Assembly: GCF_043290135.1 (NCBI RefSeq)
Contig: NC_134710.1
Span: 461,939,376-462,003,375 of the forward strand
Direction: 5' to 3'
Source of the DNA: Rhipicephalus microplus
Lineage: Eukaryota; Arthropoda; Arachnida; Ixodida; Ixodidae
Length of the DNA stretch: 64,000 bases
Shown here: positions 46,084 through 57,143 of the stretch, piece after piece
Layout of the letters: each line of letters opens with the position of its first letter
How positions within the stretch are numbered: position 1 is the first letter of the stretch
The notes under the pieces: generated by a model
The model's input: the letters and a program-made list of their open reading frames with translations, nothing else
Told to the model about the DNA's origin: nothing
Database searches by the model: none
Position numbers and translations under genes: made by a program

Positions 46084-46841
46084 CACCCATGAGTAGCCCC
46101 CGCAGGGGCGCCTGCGCAAGCAGGCGTTTGGTGTGTAGCGACACCACGGACCCGAGCTAACGGAGGAGTTTCTACTCCCTCCCATGCCTAGACGTGCGTG
46201 GCTTTGCCGTGTCCGGGGAAAAGGGGATCCTGGGGGTTGAGCCGACGCTGGGTGATTGGACCTTTAAGGCCCCCCGGAAGAGGCAACACACCCCTTTGGC
46301 CCCGGCTTCACGTAGACGGCACCCCTGGGCCGACCCACCCAGGGGAAATCGGCCGTCGCCTTTTCCTATCTCTCTCTCTCCCTATATCTTCGTCTATTGT
46401 TCTCACTTTACATCTTTCCTGTCTTCTCCTCACTTCATTTTACTTCCAATTTTTCCTGGCGGCAAGGGTTAACCTTGTGTGGCTATCCGAACTAGGGTAA
46501 ACCATATTGGTTTATAGTAACTGCGTACTGCTGGCGTTGCGCAGACTTGCCCACATGCTCTGCCACGTCCCCTTGTTGGACTCCGTGGTGGGTGGTAGGC
46601 GCCGTTACCGAAAAATACACATTTTCCCATGGGATTCTCGACCCCCTCTCTAACTGATCGTGCCTCGAAAAGGGTACGCACCGACGCAACCTCACTACTT
46701 TGGTCGAAAAACAGAGAAACTTTCCCAAAATAACATGTCCTCCACTGCGAACAATCATCTACGAAAGATAGAGCAATCTCACCCTTCCTTGTGGCCAAGT
46801 GATTGAGAGAGACCATTGGAACCGGTTATAAGGCCACGAAG

Positions 46842-47948
46842 ATGGCAAGTGGAGATCTGCTTCTCGAATTGAAAGACAAGGAACAGTACAATAAACTCTC
46901 GCTTCTCGTAGCTTTTGGTAACATCCCCGTCTCTGTGAGCGCACATCGTACCATGAATACAGTTTAGGGCGTGGTATCGGACGAAGATTTGATGACACTG
47001 AGTGAAGAAGAGCTTCTTGATGGATGGAAAGACCAAGGTGTAATACATGTCCAGCGCATCATAATCAGACGCAACAACAACGAAATGGCAACAAAGCACT
47101 TAATACTCACCTTCAACTCAACCACTTCACCTGAGACTCTCGAAACTGGCTATATAAAACTCCATGTCCGTCCCTTCATTCCGAACCCGAGGCGTTGTTT
47201 TAAATGCAAGCGATTTGGTCATGCATCCCAGAGCTGCCGAGGGCAGCTGATCTGTGCTAAGTGTGGCACAACCGGCCACAGTGCCGATGAATGTAGTCAT
47301 GATGAGGTCCTCTGTGCTAACTGCGAAGGTAGTCACCCCGCATACTCCAGAACGTGCCCAGCCTGGAAAAAAGAAAAAGAAATAATAACTATAAAAGTAA
47401 AGGAAAATATCACATTCGGGGAAGCAAGACAACGGGTCTCATTAACATTGGCATTAAAAACACCTTTCGCCGAAGTGGTGCAACGAGGGGCAGCACCACA
47501 AAGGCCCTTGGCATTTGCTCGGACCTCGCCTAGCGTGCCGAGGCCAATGCCACAAGCCCCTACGGCGGGAGCAGCCAGCGCTGCCCTGCCCACAATCAGC
47601 CTGCCCACACCAGTGACCTCTACAAGCTCTGGCAGCAGCCAGGGCAATCACGAGGCCAAGGGGGCTTTATCCACCCCCAGCTCGGTTGGGACAAAGACTT
47701 CGTCGATCGAGGCGAAGTCTAAGCGACGCACAGATCGCTCTGTAGAGCGGGCGTCCAGTGCCTCGCAAGAGGCTATGTACACCACTTCAAGCCAAACGGT
47801 GCAGGAAGCGCCGAAGGAGCGGCGAGCTTCTCTCGACCGCCCTAAAAAAGACAGAACGCCGATTACAGGGCCTGACAAAGGCCCTGAAAATGAGCGAATC
47901 TCCGTCTTTCCTGCACACAGCACTTTTCCCCCCCTTTTTTTTCCTACT
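46842..47948 (+). pseudogene. LINE F ORF1 (zinc-knuckle protein), one stop, fused to ORF2
   Basis: ATG at 46842 (MASGDLLLELKDK). An in-frame TAG at 46965 is the only stop. Downstream are three knuckles, CFKCKRFGHASQSC, CAKCGTTGHSADEC and CANCEGSHPAYSRTC. The terminator found in copy E is out of frame here, by a one-base difference near 47888, so the frame runs on without a stop into the ORF2 methionine at 47949. Protein identity to copy E ORF1 is only moderate, in contrast to the almost identical 3' halves. Confidence 0.88.
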
Positions 47949-50900
47949 ATGGACAAAATCATACAGTGGAACGTAAGGGGACTACTTAGAAATTTAGATG
48001 ACGTCCAAGAACTTCTGAGTAAGTTTAACGCGAAAGTGCTATGTGTGCAAGAAACGCACTTAACTCCTTAGCACAAGGACTTCATACGACAATATATTAT
48101 TTATCGAAAAAACCGGGAAGATGCTGTCGTACCTTCTGGCGGTGTAGCCATTATAGCTGATCGTAGTATAGCATGCCAGCATTTGAAGCTCCAAACAGCC
48201 CTTGAGGCAGTGGCCATTCGAGCTGTACTTTTAACAAACTCATTACCATATGTTCTGTGTACATACCACCGCATCAACAGGTACACAGACGTGATCTAGA
48301 ATCATTAATAGATGACCCAGAGCCGTTTCTGGTTCTAGGTGATTTTAATGCACACAATGTCCTGTGGGGCGATGCTCACTGTGATGCGCGCAGACGTCTC
48401 ATTGAGCAGCCCCTTTTCTCTTCTAGTTTATGTCTTTTAAATATAAAGGAGCCTACGTATTTTAGCCTTGCAAACAACACGTACTCCTCCATAGATCTTA
48501 CCATTTCATCATCGTTCATTTTACCTGTTTTTAAGTGGAAAGTTCTTAAGAACCCTTATAGTAGTGACCACTTCCCAATCATCCTGAGTGCGCCGAACGA
48601 AGATCAACTACCCCCGCAGGTTTCTCGATGGAAGATTGACTCAGCTGATTGGGAAGAATGTAGAACTCCACCACACATGACATGGACTGAGCTGTCTGCC
48701 CTGACCATAGATGACGCTGTCACGTATTTTACAGCTTTTATACTTGATGCCGCATCTAAATGTATTGCCAAAACGAGTGGCATGTCTTCTAAACGGAGAG
48801 CCCCATGGTGGAACGACGCATGCAGGAAAGCACGGACCACTCAGAACAAAGCTTGAGCGTTGCTTCGCGATTCCCCTACAGCAGAAAACCTGGAAAATTT
48901 CAAGCGGGTTAAATCGCAGGCAAGGAGAACGCGTCGACAAGCTAGACGAGAGAGCTGGACAAAGTTTATATCGAGTATCAAATCGTACGCAGATGAGGGA
49001 AAAGTGTGGAATAAGGTAAAGAAAATTAAGGGCCAACAAACGTATTGCCTTTCACTAGTAAATAGCCTCGGGGAAAGCTTGGAGGATCAAGCCAACTTTC
49101 TTGGCACACATTTCGAACACATATCGAGCTCCTCACACTACTCCGAATCCTTCCAGAATTACAAGGCACGAGTAGAAAAACAAAAGTTAGAAAGAAAATC
49201 CCCAAGAAATCAGGCATTTAATGCACCATTCTGCTTAGCAGAACTGCGAATAGCACTCCACTGCTGTAATACATCTACCCCAGGTTCTGACAATGTAATA
49301 TACGCGATGCTGACGGAACTACCCTCCGAAACTAAAGAAACCCTCCTCTTTCTTTATAATCGCATATGGTTTTCAGGTGTGATCCCCTCCACCTGGAAGG
49401 AGGCTGTTATAATTCCACTTTTGAAGCAGGGAAAGGATCCCTCTACTGTATCAAGTTACAGACCTATAGCGTTAACAAGCTGCCTCTGTAAGCTATTTGA
49501 AAAAATGATTAATTGCCGCTTAGTTCACTACTTAGAAACAAACAATTTGCTCGACCCATTTCAGTGAGGGTTTCGAGAAAGTAGATCCACCACAGACCAC
49601 CTTGTTCGTATCGAGGCACAGATCAGAGACGCCTTCGTCCATAAACAATATTTTCTCTCTGTGTTCCTCGATATCGAAAAGGCTTATGATACAACATGGC
49701 GTTTTGGAATTCTAAGAGACCTGTCCCACCTTGGTGTGTGCGGAAGAATGTTTCACATAATTGAAAGTTACCTGTCAAACCGAACATTCTGTGTCCGTGC
49801 GGGCAGTGTTCTCTCTTGAACAATTGTCCAGGAAACAGGCGTGCCACAAGGTGGTGTACTTAGTTGCACACTTTTTATTATCAAAATGAATTCCTTGAGC
49901 TTGTCCATCCCCCGCAATATGTTTTATTGTACATATGTCGACGACGTTCAGCTTGGCTTCAAGTCATGCAACTTGGCAATGTGTGAGCGGCAGGTTCAGC
50001 TGGGTTTAAACAAGGTCTCCAAATGGGCAGATGAAAACGGATTTCGACTTAACCCACAAAAAAGCACCTGTGGCTTGTTCTCTCGAAAGAGAGGCATGCA
50101 TTCGGAACCTGACATTGAACTGAATGGTCAACGTCTGTCTGTCAATGCGGAGCATAAATTCCTAGGCTTAATCTTGGACAACAAGTTGACCTTCGTACCG
50201 CACATCAAGTATTTAAAAACAAAATGTTTAAAAGCCATGAATGTTATAAAAGTGTTGTCACGTACTACGTGGGGTAGTGACAGGCAATGTCTCATCAACC
50301 TGTGTAGAAGCCTCATTCGCACCCGCTTAGATTATGGGGCTGTTGTTTACCAGTCTGCGAGTCAAAGTGCTTTGAAGATGCTGGACCCCGTGCCCTATTT
50401 GGGCATCCGCCTTTCTACGGGTGCTTTTTGCACCAGCCCCGTAGAAAGCCTTTATGTTGAGTCAAATGAGTGGTCGCTTCATCTGCAGAGAACTTACATG
50501 TCCTTTGTATATTTTCTGAAGGTGAAAGCAGACAAGAAGCACCCCTCATACTCTACTATTAATGATCTGTCGAGCTCCATTCTGTTCCAAAACAGTCCTT
50601 CGATGAGGCAGCCCTTCTCAGTACGCCTGAAGGGCCTAGCTGAAGAAACTGGAGTGTCACTTGAACACAGTTTAATGGCTCCTGTAGCATACCCGCCACC
50701 GTGGCAGTGGCAGACTATAGACTGCGATGTGTCTTTCCTAGAAGTTACAAAACATGCGCCTATTGCCCATATCCGAACATACTTCGTGGAACTTCAACGC
50801 AAATACACACGTCCTGAGTTTTTTACAGATGCCTCTAAGTCCAACTCCTCTGTGTCCTACGCTGCTGTTGGCCCTTCCTTTTTGGATGCTGGCCCTCTAC

Positions 50901-51520
50901 ATCCAGGCACAAGTTTCTTCACAGCGGAAGCTTACGCGAAAGTTGTGGCAGCTAAACACATCAAACAATTTCAAATACAAAAGGCGGTAATTTATACAGA
51001 CTCCCTCAGTGTGGTAACGGGTCTGCGCAGTCTTAAAAAACAAAAAAAAAACCCTGTCCTCGTCTCACTTTACTCCATTTTATGCACACTCTACACTCTA
51101 AACCAACATGTTGTAGTGTGCTGGGTGCCAGGGCACCGTGAGGTTCAAGGCAACGTGATGGCGGATCAGCTTGCTGCATCCGTCCACGAAAGCACCGCCA
51201 CTACACTCACATCAATCCCGGCCCTTGATCTTAAGCCGTCTATCAAACGAAAGCTCAGGGACTACTGGCAGAGCAAGTGGGATACACACATACAAAACAA
51301 ACTACACGTTATCAAGCCACACCTTGGCCATTGGCTACCAGTATCAAAATCACGTCATACAGAGGTATCATTAACGAGGCTCAGGATAGGACACACATAC
51401 ACGACACACTCATATTTTTTGTCCGGTGGCGATCCACCATTGTGTGACAGATGTGGTGAAGAATTGACAGTCCTTCACATGTTAATCCAATGCAAACACT
51501 TAGAAACTCTAAGAAAATGA
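47949..51520 (+). pseudogene. LINE F ORF2: endonuclease, RT, RNase H
   Basis: Starts MDKIIQWNVRGLL; a TAG at 48069 and a frame change near 48240 break the endonuclease. 48257-48856 has LVLGDFNAHN, YSSIDLTIS and SSDHFPII. The same frame then runs to 51520, interrupted only by TGA at 48854, 49565 and near 49817; the first stands where Trp is expected and the second where copy E has Cys. The RT contains SSYRPIALTS, GVPQGGVLS and YVDD. RNase H has FFTDAS, TAEAYA, IYTDSLS and CWVPGHREVQGN...ADQLA. The last zinc finger is CDRCGEELTVLHMLIQC. The uninterrupted 559-codon stretch 49841-51520 is the longest in the window. Confidence 0.9.
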
Positions 51521-51720
51521 CATTTTTCATTACCCTACCGACAACATATACTCTTACACCCTGCAATGTTCGTCGGTAGGGAACCGCTTTTTAGTCATAA
51601 ATCATTGTTAGCGTTTTAAAAGAAATTCATCATTTTCATATCATATACCCGGGCATTCCGTAGCACGACCTCTCTAGAGAGGTTTTTGCTGCGGAGGTTA
51701 CACAAGAAAGCACTTGCCTC

Positions 51721-52298
51721 ACGGCCCTTGGACGCAAGGGTATGAACGAGTGAGGTACTTGTGCTAATGCCATACATGTCCACCATCGTTTTTTATTATC
51801 ACCAACTTTTGTCACCTATTCACATTACCCACACCCTTCACAGCATAGTCACGATTTTATTACTTGTATGTTTTTACCCGCCTTACCGCGAGGAATTTCA
51901 TGGCCCTTATACAGCCGTTAATCACAATCATTGTCCACATTCCTTGTCCCATGAACTGGCGCTCTTTGGCCATCAAATGGCCCTTGCGCCAAAAAACACC
52001 ATATATCATCATCACGGCCCTTGGACGCAAGGGTATGAACGGGTGAGGCACTTGCTCCATACATATCCACCATCGTCTTTATTATCGCCAACTTTTGTCA
52101 TCTATTCACACCACACACATCTTTCACGGCATGGTCATCATTTTATTACTTGTATGTTCTTACCCGCCTTATCGCGAGGAATTTTATGGCCCGTATACAG
52201 CCGCTTATCACAATCATTGTCCATATTTTTAGTAAGATAAACTGGCGCTCTTTGGCCAACAATTGGCCCATGCGCCAAAAAACACCATATATCATCAT
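51721..52298 (+). repeat. Tandemly duplicated 3' UTR of LINE F
   Basis: Two units of about 290 bp, each starting ACGGCCCTTGGACGCAAGGG and ending with a TGGCGC/GCGCCA stem-loop, AAAACACCATATATC and a short CAT run. Copy E has one unit. The two units differ from each other by several percent, so this is not an assembly stutter of identical sequence. Confidence 0.85.
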
Positions 52299-52312
52299 CA
52301 CCCATGAGTAGC

Positions 52313-54565
52313 GGCACATGCATTGGTGGCCACGCGCTACAAATGTTCTGTTTCAATCCATGAGTACTGTACATATATGTTGACCATACGGGGCATGTTG
52401 GTACGTACTTGGGAGGGACAGGAGTGCAAGCAAGTACATGGACTGCTGCATCCATTATTCTTTCTGTGTTGCCGTCTTAACTCATGATGGTGTTCACTCC
52501 TGAGTGTGCATTGTATTTCCTCGCTGAGCTCGGACATACACTCTAAATTGTATTATTTCTGTGACGTGTGGGTTCAGGCGATGTTTTTGGCATCTGCATG
52601 GTCTAAAATAGTCATGAGTTCAACACTATGATGTGCTCTTTCCTTAAATACTTGATTAACGCAAGTGTTTGGTCGGGTTGGTAATTTATCGCCTAGAAAC
52701 TTTTCTAAGGTACGGCAAAATATCAACAGAGAAAAGGGAGACGGTACAAAGTAGTGCTAGTTTGTGTTGCCGCCCTTTTGATTGTGCATGTTTTTCATGC
52801 TGTTGAAATTTTTCTTTAGAAGTAGTTTTTATCCTTGTCCTATCAAGACGTTCAGCAAGTCCCAACACACCCCAGTGTAGATTCTTGTGCTTGTTAATGA
52901 CCATTGATCTGTTTCATAACTTGTAATACTGGCTAGTGAACGTGGGCAACTGTGCACTCTAAATCATGGTGCTAGGTAATAATATTTCCTTTTTTATCAA
53001 ACTTTTCTCATGTCTTCAAGGTACCTAAATAATGTATTTTTATCTGTTGAATGATATGCAAAAGTAAACAAGGGTATAAAAATGTTTTGCTTGCTTCCTT
53101 CAATCGGTTGCTTGTAGAAAGATGTGTAGAAACGACCTGTAACATGTTCGAACATGCATATCTGTGTAATATACTGTAGGTTACAAAAAGCACAATTTTT
53201 AAATTGTTTTCACTAGAGTTGTGTAGCTGTATCACCTAGACGTAGCTCTACATTTCATGTGTCTGTTTGTTGCTCAATTTCACCTTGCACATAGACGCGT
53301 GCATAAGGGTGGGGGGCACCCCCCTTGCCCACAACTTATCTAAGATGGGGGCTACAAAATTGGAAGCTTACTTAACTAAGTAAGGGGGATTGCCGTGGTG
53401 AAGCTCCCCGCTACCCACGTGTAGGGAAACCCTGCACACGCCTATGACATTGCACCTCTGAGCATGAGTCCTCAATAGTTCTCAGTTAAAAAAGAGGGAT
53501 TTTAATGTGGAAGTTTTGTGTAAAACAAAGTTGTGGAATAGACCGACTGTTGCATGTCGTAGTCATACATTGGGTGCCGTTGGAATCATGAAACGAAGTT
53601 ATTCTGCAATATTGCCTTGGATAGCTGACTCAGCTTATTCCTCTGTTCGTGATAGTTATTCCTCTGTTCCAATTACTGATAAATCAGCAGCCCACTGAAC
53701 TGATGTATAGTGGTTAGTTTTTTTTTTCAACGCAGCATGAAGTCAAGTCTATGCGGATCGACATCGCATCCAGATGGATTATTTAATATAACTGATAATT
53801 ATATATAAGTATTTAGAAAAGGCATAACTCATCAATTGCAATGTCCGTTCATGTACTGCACTAAAATTTATGCTCAGTGCCTTCCAAGTTTTTATGTTCT
53901 CTCTTGCAGGTTTTAAATACAGCAGTAGTGCTACCACGAGGATGCTACAAGAGACGCTATCATCAGTGCAAAGTCGAAAATTAAATACAAATGCAGTTAT
54001 TGCTGGAAATGTCTCCTTCAGTCTTTCTTTGTTTGGTTGTAATTATAAAACAGCACTTTCACAACAATTGTAAACAAGGATGAACTAGCTCCATTTATTG
54101 TCCTATCGCCTCGAAAGATTCTGACATGTAAAAAACAATGATCTGTTCATTGGTGTAAATGGCCTGATAGTATTTGCTTTATAATCCTGTACTATGCGCA
54201 CACTTTCATAATAATAATGAAGCGATTTATAGATCTGCTTTCCAGTAAATGTTCTGTTGATGGCATAGGGCCTCAGTCTACAATGCGACATTTGATGTCA
54301 ACCTAATGCATATGCTCGATGGTACTTCATTAGACAACGGCCATCAGAAACTCAGATGTCAGGACTCTATAGACTTAAGCTAGACTATAGTCTACAGAAA
54401 CTCTAATGTCATAACTCTATAGACTAACGAGGGCCAATTACTACTAAACTCACATCAGGTATGCATTAGGAAAGTGCATTAGACGGACATTAGACAGTTT
54501 AATGATTGTGATGTCGAATGACATTAGCCTGTTTATAAAAGTACATTAATTTTTTTTATAAGGGT
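52313..54565. other. Intergenic, no gene recognised
   Basis: AT-rich. It contains a G/C palindromic run near 53310-53330 (GGGGGGCACCCCCC) and a short tandem repeat at 54345-54440. No supported coding region. Confidence 0.55.
54345..54440. repeat. Two 50-bp tandem units
   Basis: CAGAAACTC...ATGTCA...ACTCTATAGACT begins at 54345 and again at 54395. A CTATAG motif recurs in and between the units. Confidence 0.7.
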
Positions 54566-54890
54566 TGGTCCTACGCCACCTCCTGCTGCCGGTCCCCTAC
54601 GATGACGTCAGCGCAGCTCTGGCCGACTGGATTAACCCTACGCCATCTCCTGTCGCCGACAATAGCTCTCGTAAGTGGTGCCTCGTCCTCTGACTCCTGT
54701 GACCGTGTTTCTATCTCTTTTAAGTCGTCGCTCGCTGTCCTAGTGCATCTCTCTCTTTTTCTATACCTTTAATCCTTTCCTTTTAATCCCTCCTCACCCC
54801 CATCCCTTGTGAGCTACTGTTGAGGTGTCGCACGCTGATGCAGACAGTTATGGGATGAATTTTCCCTTCTCTTCCCTCTTATAATCACAA
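54566..54890 (+). repeat. Repeat X, second copy
   Basis: Matches the reverse complement of 28880-29262 at CTACGCCATCTCCTG, CCTCGTCCTCTGACTCC, GTCGCTCGCTGTC and CCCTCCTCACCCCCAT. No coding sequence. It runs into a CT-rich tract and then a SINE fragment. Confidence 0.75.
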
Positions 54891-54903
54891 TCTCTCTCTC
54901 TCG

Positions 54904-55001
54904 TTAAAGAACCCCAGGTGGTTGACATTTCTGGAGCTTTCCACTACGGCGTCTTTCATAATCACATGGTGGTTTAGAGGTGGTAAACTCCACATATCAA
55001 C
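54904..55001 (+). mobile_element. Ruka-like SINE, 3' fragment
   Basis: Starts at GTTAAAGAACCCCAGGTG, equivalent to 14198 in the full-length copy, so the tRNA-like promoter head is missing. Diverged (for example GGTGGTAAACTCCACATAT at the end). Confidence 0.85.
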
Positions 55002-55004
55002 GAA

Positions 55005-56687
55005 TGAATACCATAAATTGATAAGCGAAACTTGTCGCTGTTTAGTGCACATTAAGTAGAGGATGTAACATAATCTTTGTTGCACTGTGCACGGTATATA
55101 CAATCAGCGGTAGCTATTTGTTATACTCTGTTACCCGAGTGACGGCCATGTGTGGTATTAGCATGAACTTGTTCATGATGTAGCTCTCATTGAACAAACA
55201 TTGCTGAGACAAACCACAGTCATTCGCACTGGACAGGGGGTTCATTAGTGCGGAACTTGCCAACTTCCCGAGTCACACCAGCACCTATGCCGCCCAAGAC
55301 TTTTCTTAGTTCGATACAACACGGTTTTGCACCCTGCCGACGCCCATAACTGCTATCCAAGCACGATTACTTCAAATTTCGTAATTTTATTCTGCTTTTC
55401 ATTTTTAGTAGATGCCATGAACGGTTGATTGACTGCCGAAGCAGCCATTTGAACAGCTGCTGTGCAGTAATTATCTCATGTGTTGTTTGCGAGTGGCAGA
55501 AATAAGCAATTCACACACATATTCCCGTGTTCACTGTCTTATCGTTACACTGCAGAAAAAAAAATATCCTAAGGAAGCGGGCAGGCGTGCCCTTCTCTTT
55601 AGGATTGTTGTGAGAGCGAATGTCTTTTTCACGGGCGGACGGAGCACACCGAGGCACAGAGCAGTACTTCACATTGCGCATCACTCGATCTTCACGGGCA
55701 CGTTGTGTCGCAAGTCCACGTGTTTGCAGGGCCACGACGGAGATACGATCTCCATTGACAGCCTCGACTACGTATTCAACAACGCCGCTTCTTTATCAGA
55801 ACCAAAGGCGCCGACACCGGAAATTCACCGCAACGAGCATGTAACGCTGTCAAACTGCGGCCGCTCTACAGACTAACGTTCGCTACTGTGGCAGCATTTA
55901 TTTGACAAAAACTGTGTCGGGAAATCGGCTACACATGAAATTAGAATATCTGTTTCGTTACTGCAAAATCAAAGTGCATTAATTTATTGTCATCATTGTA
56001 CATATGTAAATCGACCGTGGTAAAGAAGCGAGGCTCCGCAGCAGTAATCTACACACAGTGGCGGTTCAGAGGTTGAGGGGTATGGTTGATCGCCCTACCC
56101 CTAAACTCTGTCAGCCCTTGAGTGCTCGCAGTCCACCTCGTATTATCAATTGGGACAAATGAGTGAAACCGCCGTGAGCCCACATTAACGGTATCCAAGC
56201 TGCTAATGGGGTTTCCCTGCTACTAAAAACAAAAGTCATGACTACGCCCCCCTCTTCAGTGTTACTTCGACTGCCCCCCCACCACTCCCTTCTAGAATGA
56301 GTGGCTGCATCCGCCCCTGTCTAAACTGTGCGGATCGGCACGTTTTCTCAGTGAGCCACCGTCTGTTAGCGCCAGATGTCGCCGTCACAGCCGCCTGTTT
56401 GCCCGGTCACACATTCAACACACCAAGATCACGGAATCGAACTCCCACTCGAGTATAGATGCACCCTGACTCTTTCCTTACCACGCCACTAGGCATCGGT
56501 CACCGGTGAACAATGATTTCGCGCCCCTATTTTTCAAAAAACACCGTGCTTATGGATTTGTAGCGCCATCTAGGCGAGGGTACACACACTAGAATTGCTT
56601 TTCCTGTACGGTTCGCATTTTTACCGCGAGGCGGTGATTTTTAAAGGTCACGCCTGTTCAAAGATTGAAGCGCATGTGATTCACGCG
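55005..56687. other. Intergenic, no gene recognised
   Basis: A 132-codon plus frame at 55478-55876 (ending NEHVTLSNCGRSTD) has no motif I know. C-rich low-complexity DNA lies at 56080-56330. The start of the piggyBac element itself (TTAA and terminal repeat) may lie here but was not identified. Confidence 0.5.
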
Positions 56688-56769
56688 ATGGCGTCAACAT
56701 CAGAAACCACGCGCGCTCGGAAAAATGCGATTTCGCTCGATGCCGACGCCTCGACGAGCGATCTTTTGA

Positions 56770-56924
56770 TTGATATGTGGGGTTTAACGTCCCAAAACCG
56801 CTATATGATTATGAGAGACGCCGTAGTGGAGGGCTCCGGAAATTTAGACCACCTGGGGTTCTTTAACGTGCACCCAAATCTGAGCACACGGGCCTACAAC
56901 ATTTCCGCCTCCATCGGAAATGCA
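56770..56924 (-). mobile_element. Ruka-like SINE inserted in the piggyBac coding region
   Basis: Minus-strand, 5'-truncated SINE of 155 bp without the tRNA head. It is flanked by a perfect 17-bp target duplication, GACGAGCGATCTTTTGA (56753-56769 and 56925-56941). The insertion plus duplication is 172 bp, which shifts the transposase frame by one. Confidence 0.95.
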
Positions 56925-57047
56925 GACGAGCGATCTTTTGAATTCCTCGAGTAGTGAGGAATCAGACAACGATGTGGTGACATCGGATTTCAGCTCCGAT
57001 GAAGAAATTTCATCAGATCAGCCGGGAACGTCAGCTGTTAGTCGCGG

Positions 57048-57143
57048 GTATGTTTGGTTTTCACCTTCTGTTTTAATTGTCGTGTTCTGGAGCTGGCTGA
57101 CTTGCTCTGTATGTGTCCCACATATTGTTATTATTATTTCTAG
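57048..57143 (+). other. Candidate 96-bp intron in piggyBac transposase
   Basis: Begins GTATGT and ends TTATTATTTCTAG with a T-rich 3' side. The reading frame is open through it because 96 is a multiple of three, but it encodes a hydrophobic stretch unlike the acidic context. Splicing would bring the Ser-rich head next to STSYGGD...LPPAQRR. Family comparison would settle this. Confidence 0.45.

Larger units (their letters stand above)
46098..52298 (+). mobile_element. I-clade LINE, copy F, full length
   Basis: About 6.2 kb with a perfect 14-bp target duplication, CACCCATGAGTAGC (46084-46097 and 52299-52312; the first two bases may instead belong to the tail). The 5' end begins with two tight hairpins (CCCCGCAGGGG; CGCCTGC-GCAA-GCAGGCG at 46109-46126). 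The 3' UTR is duplicated in tandem. Same orientation as copy E, about 1.1 kb downstream of it. Confidence 0.92.
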
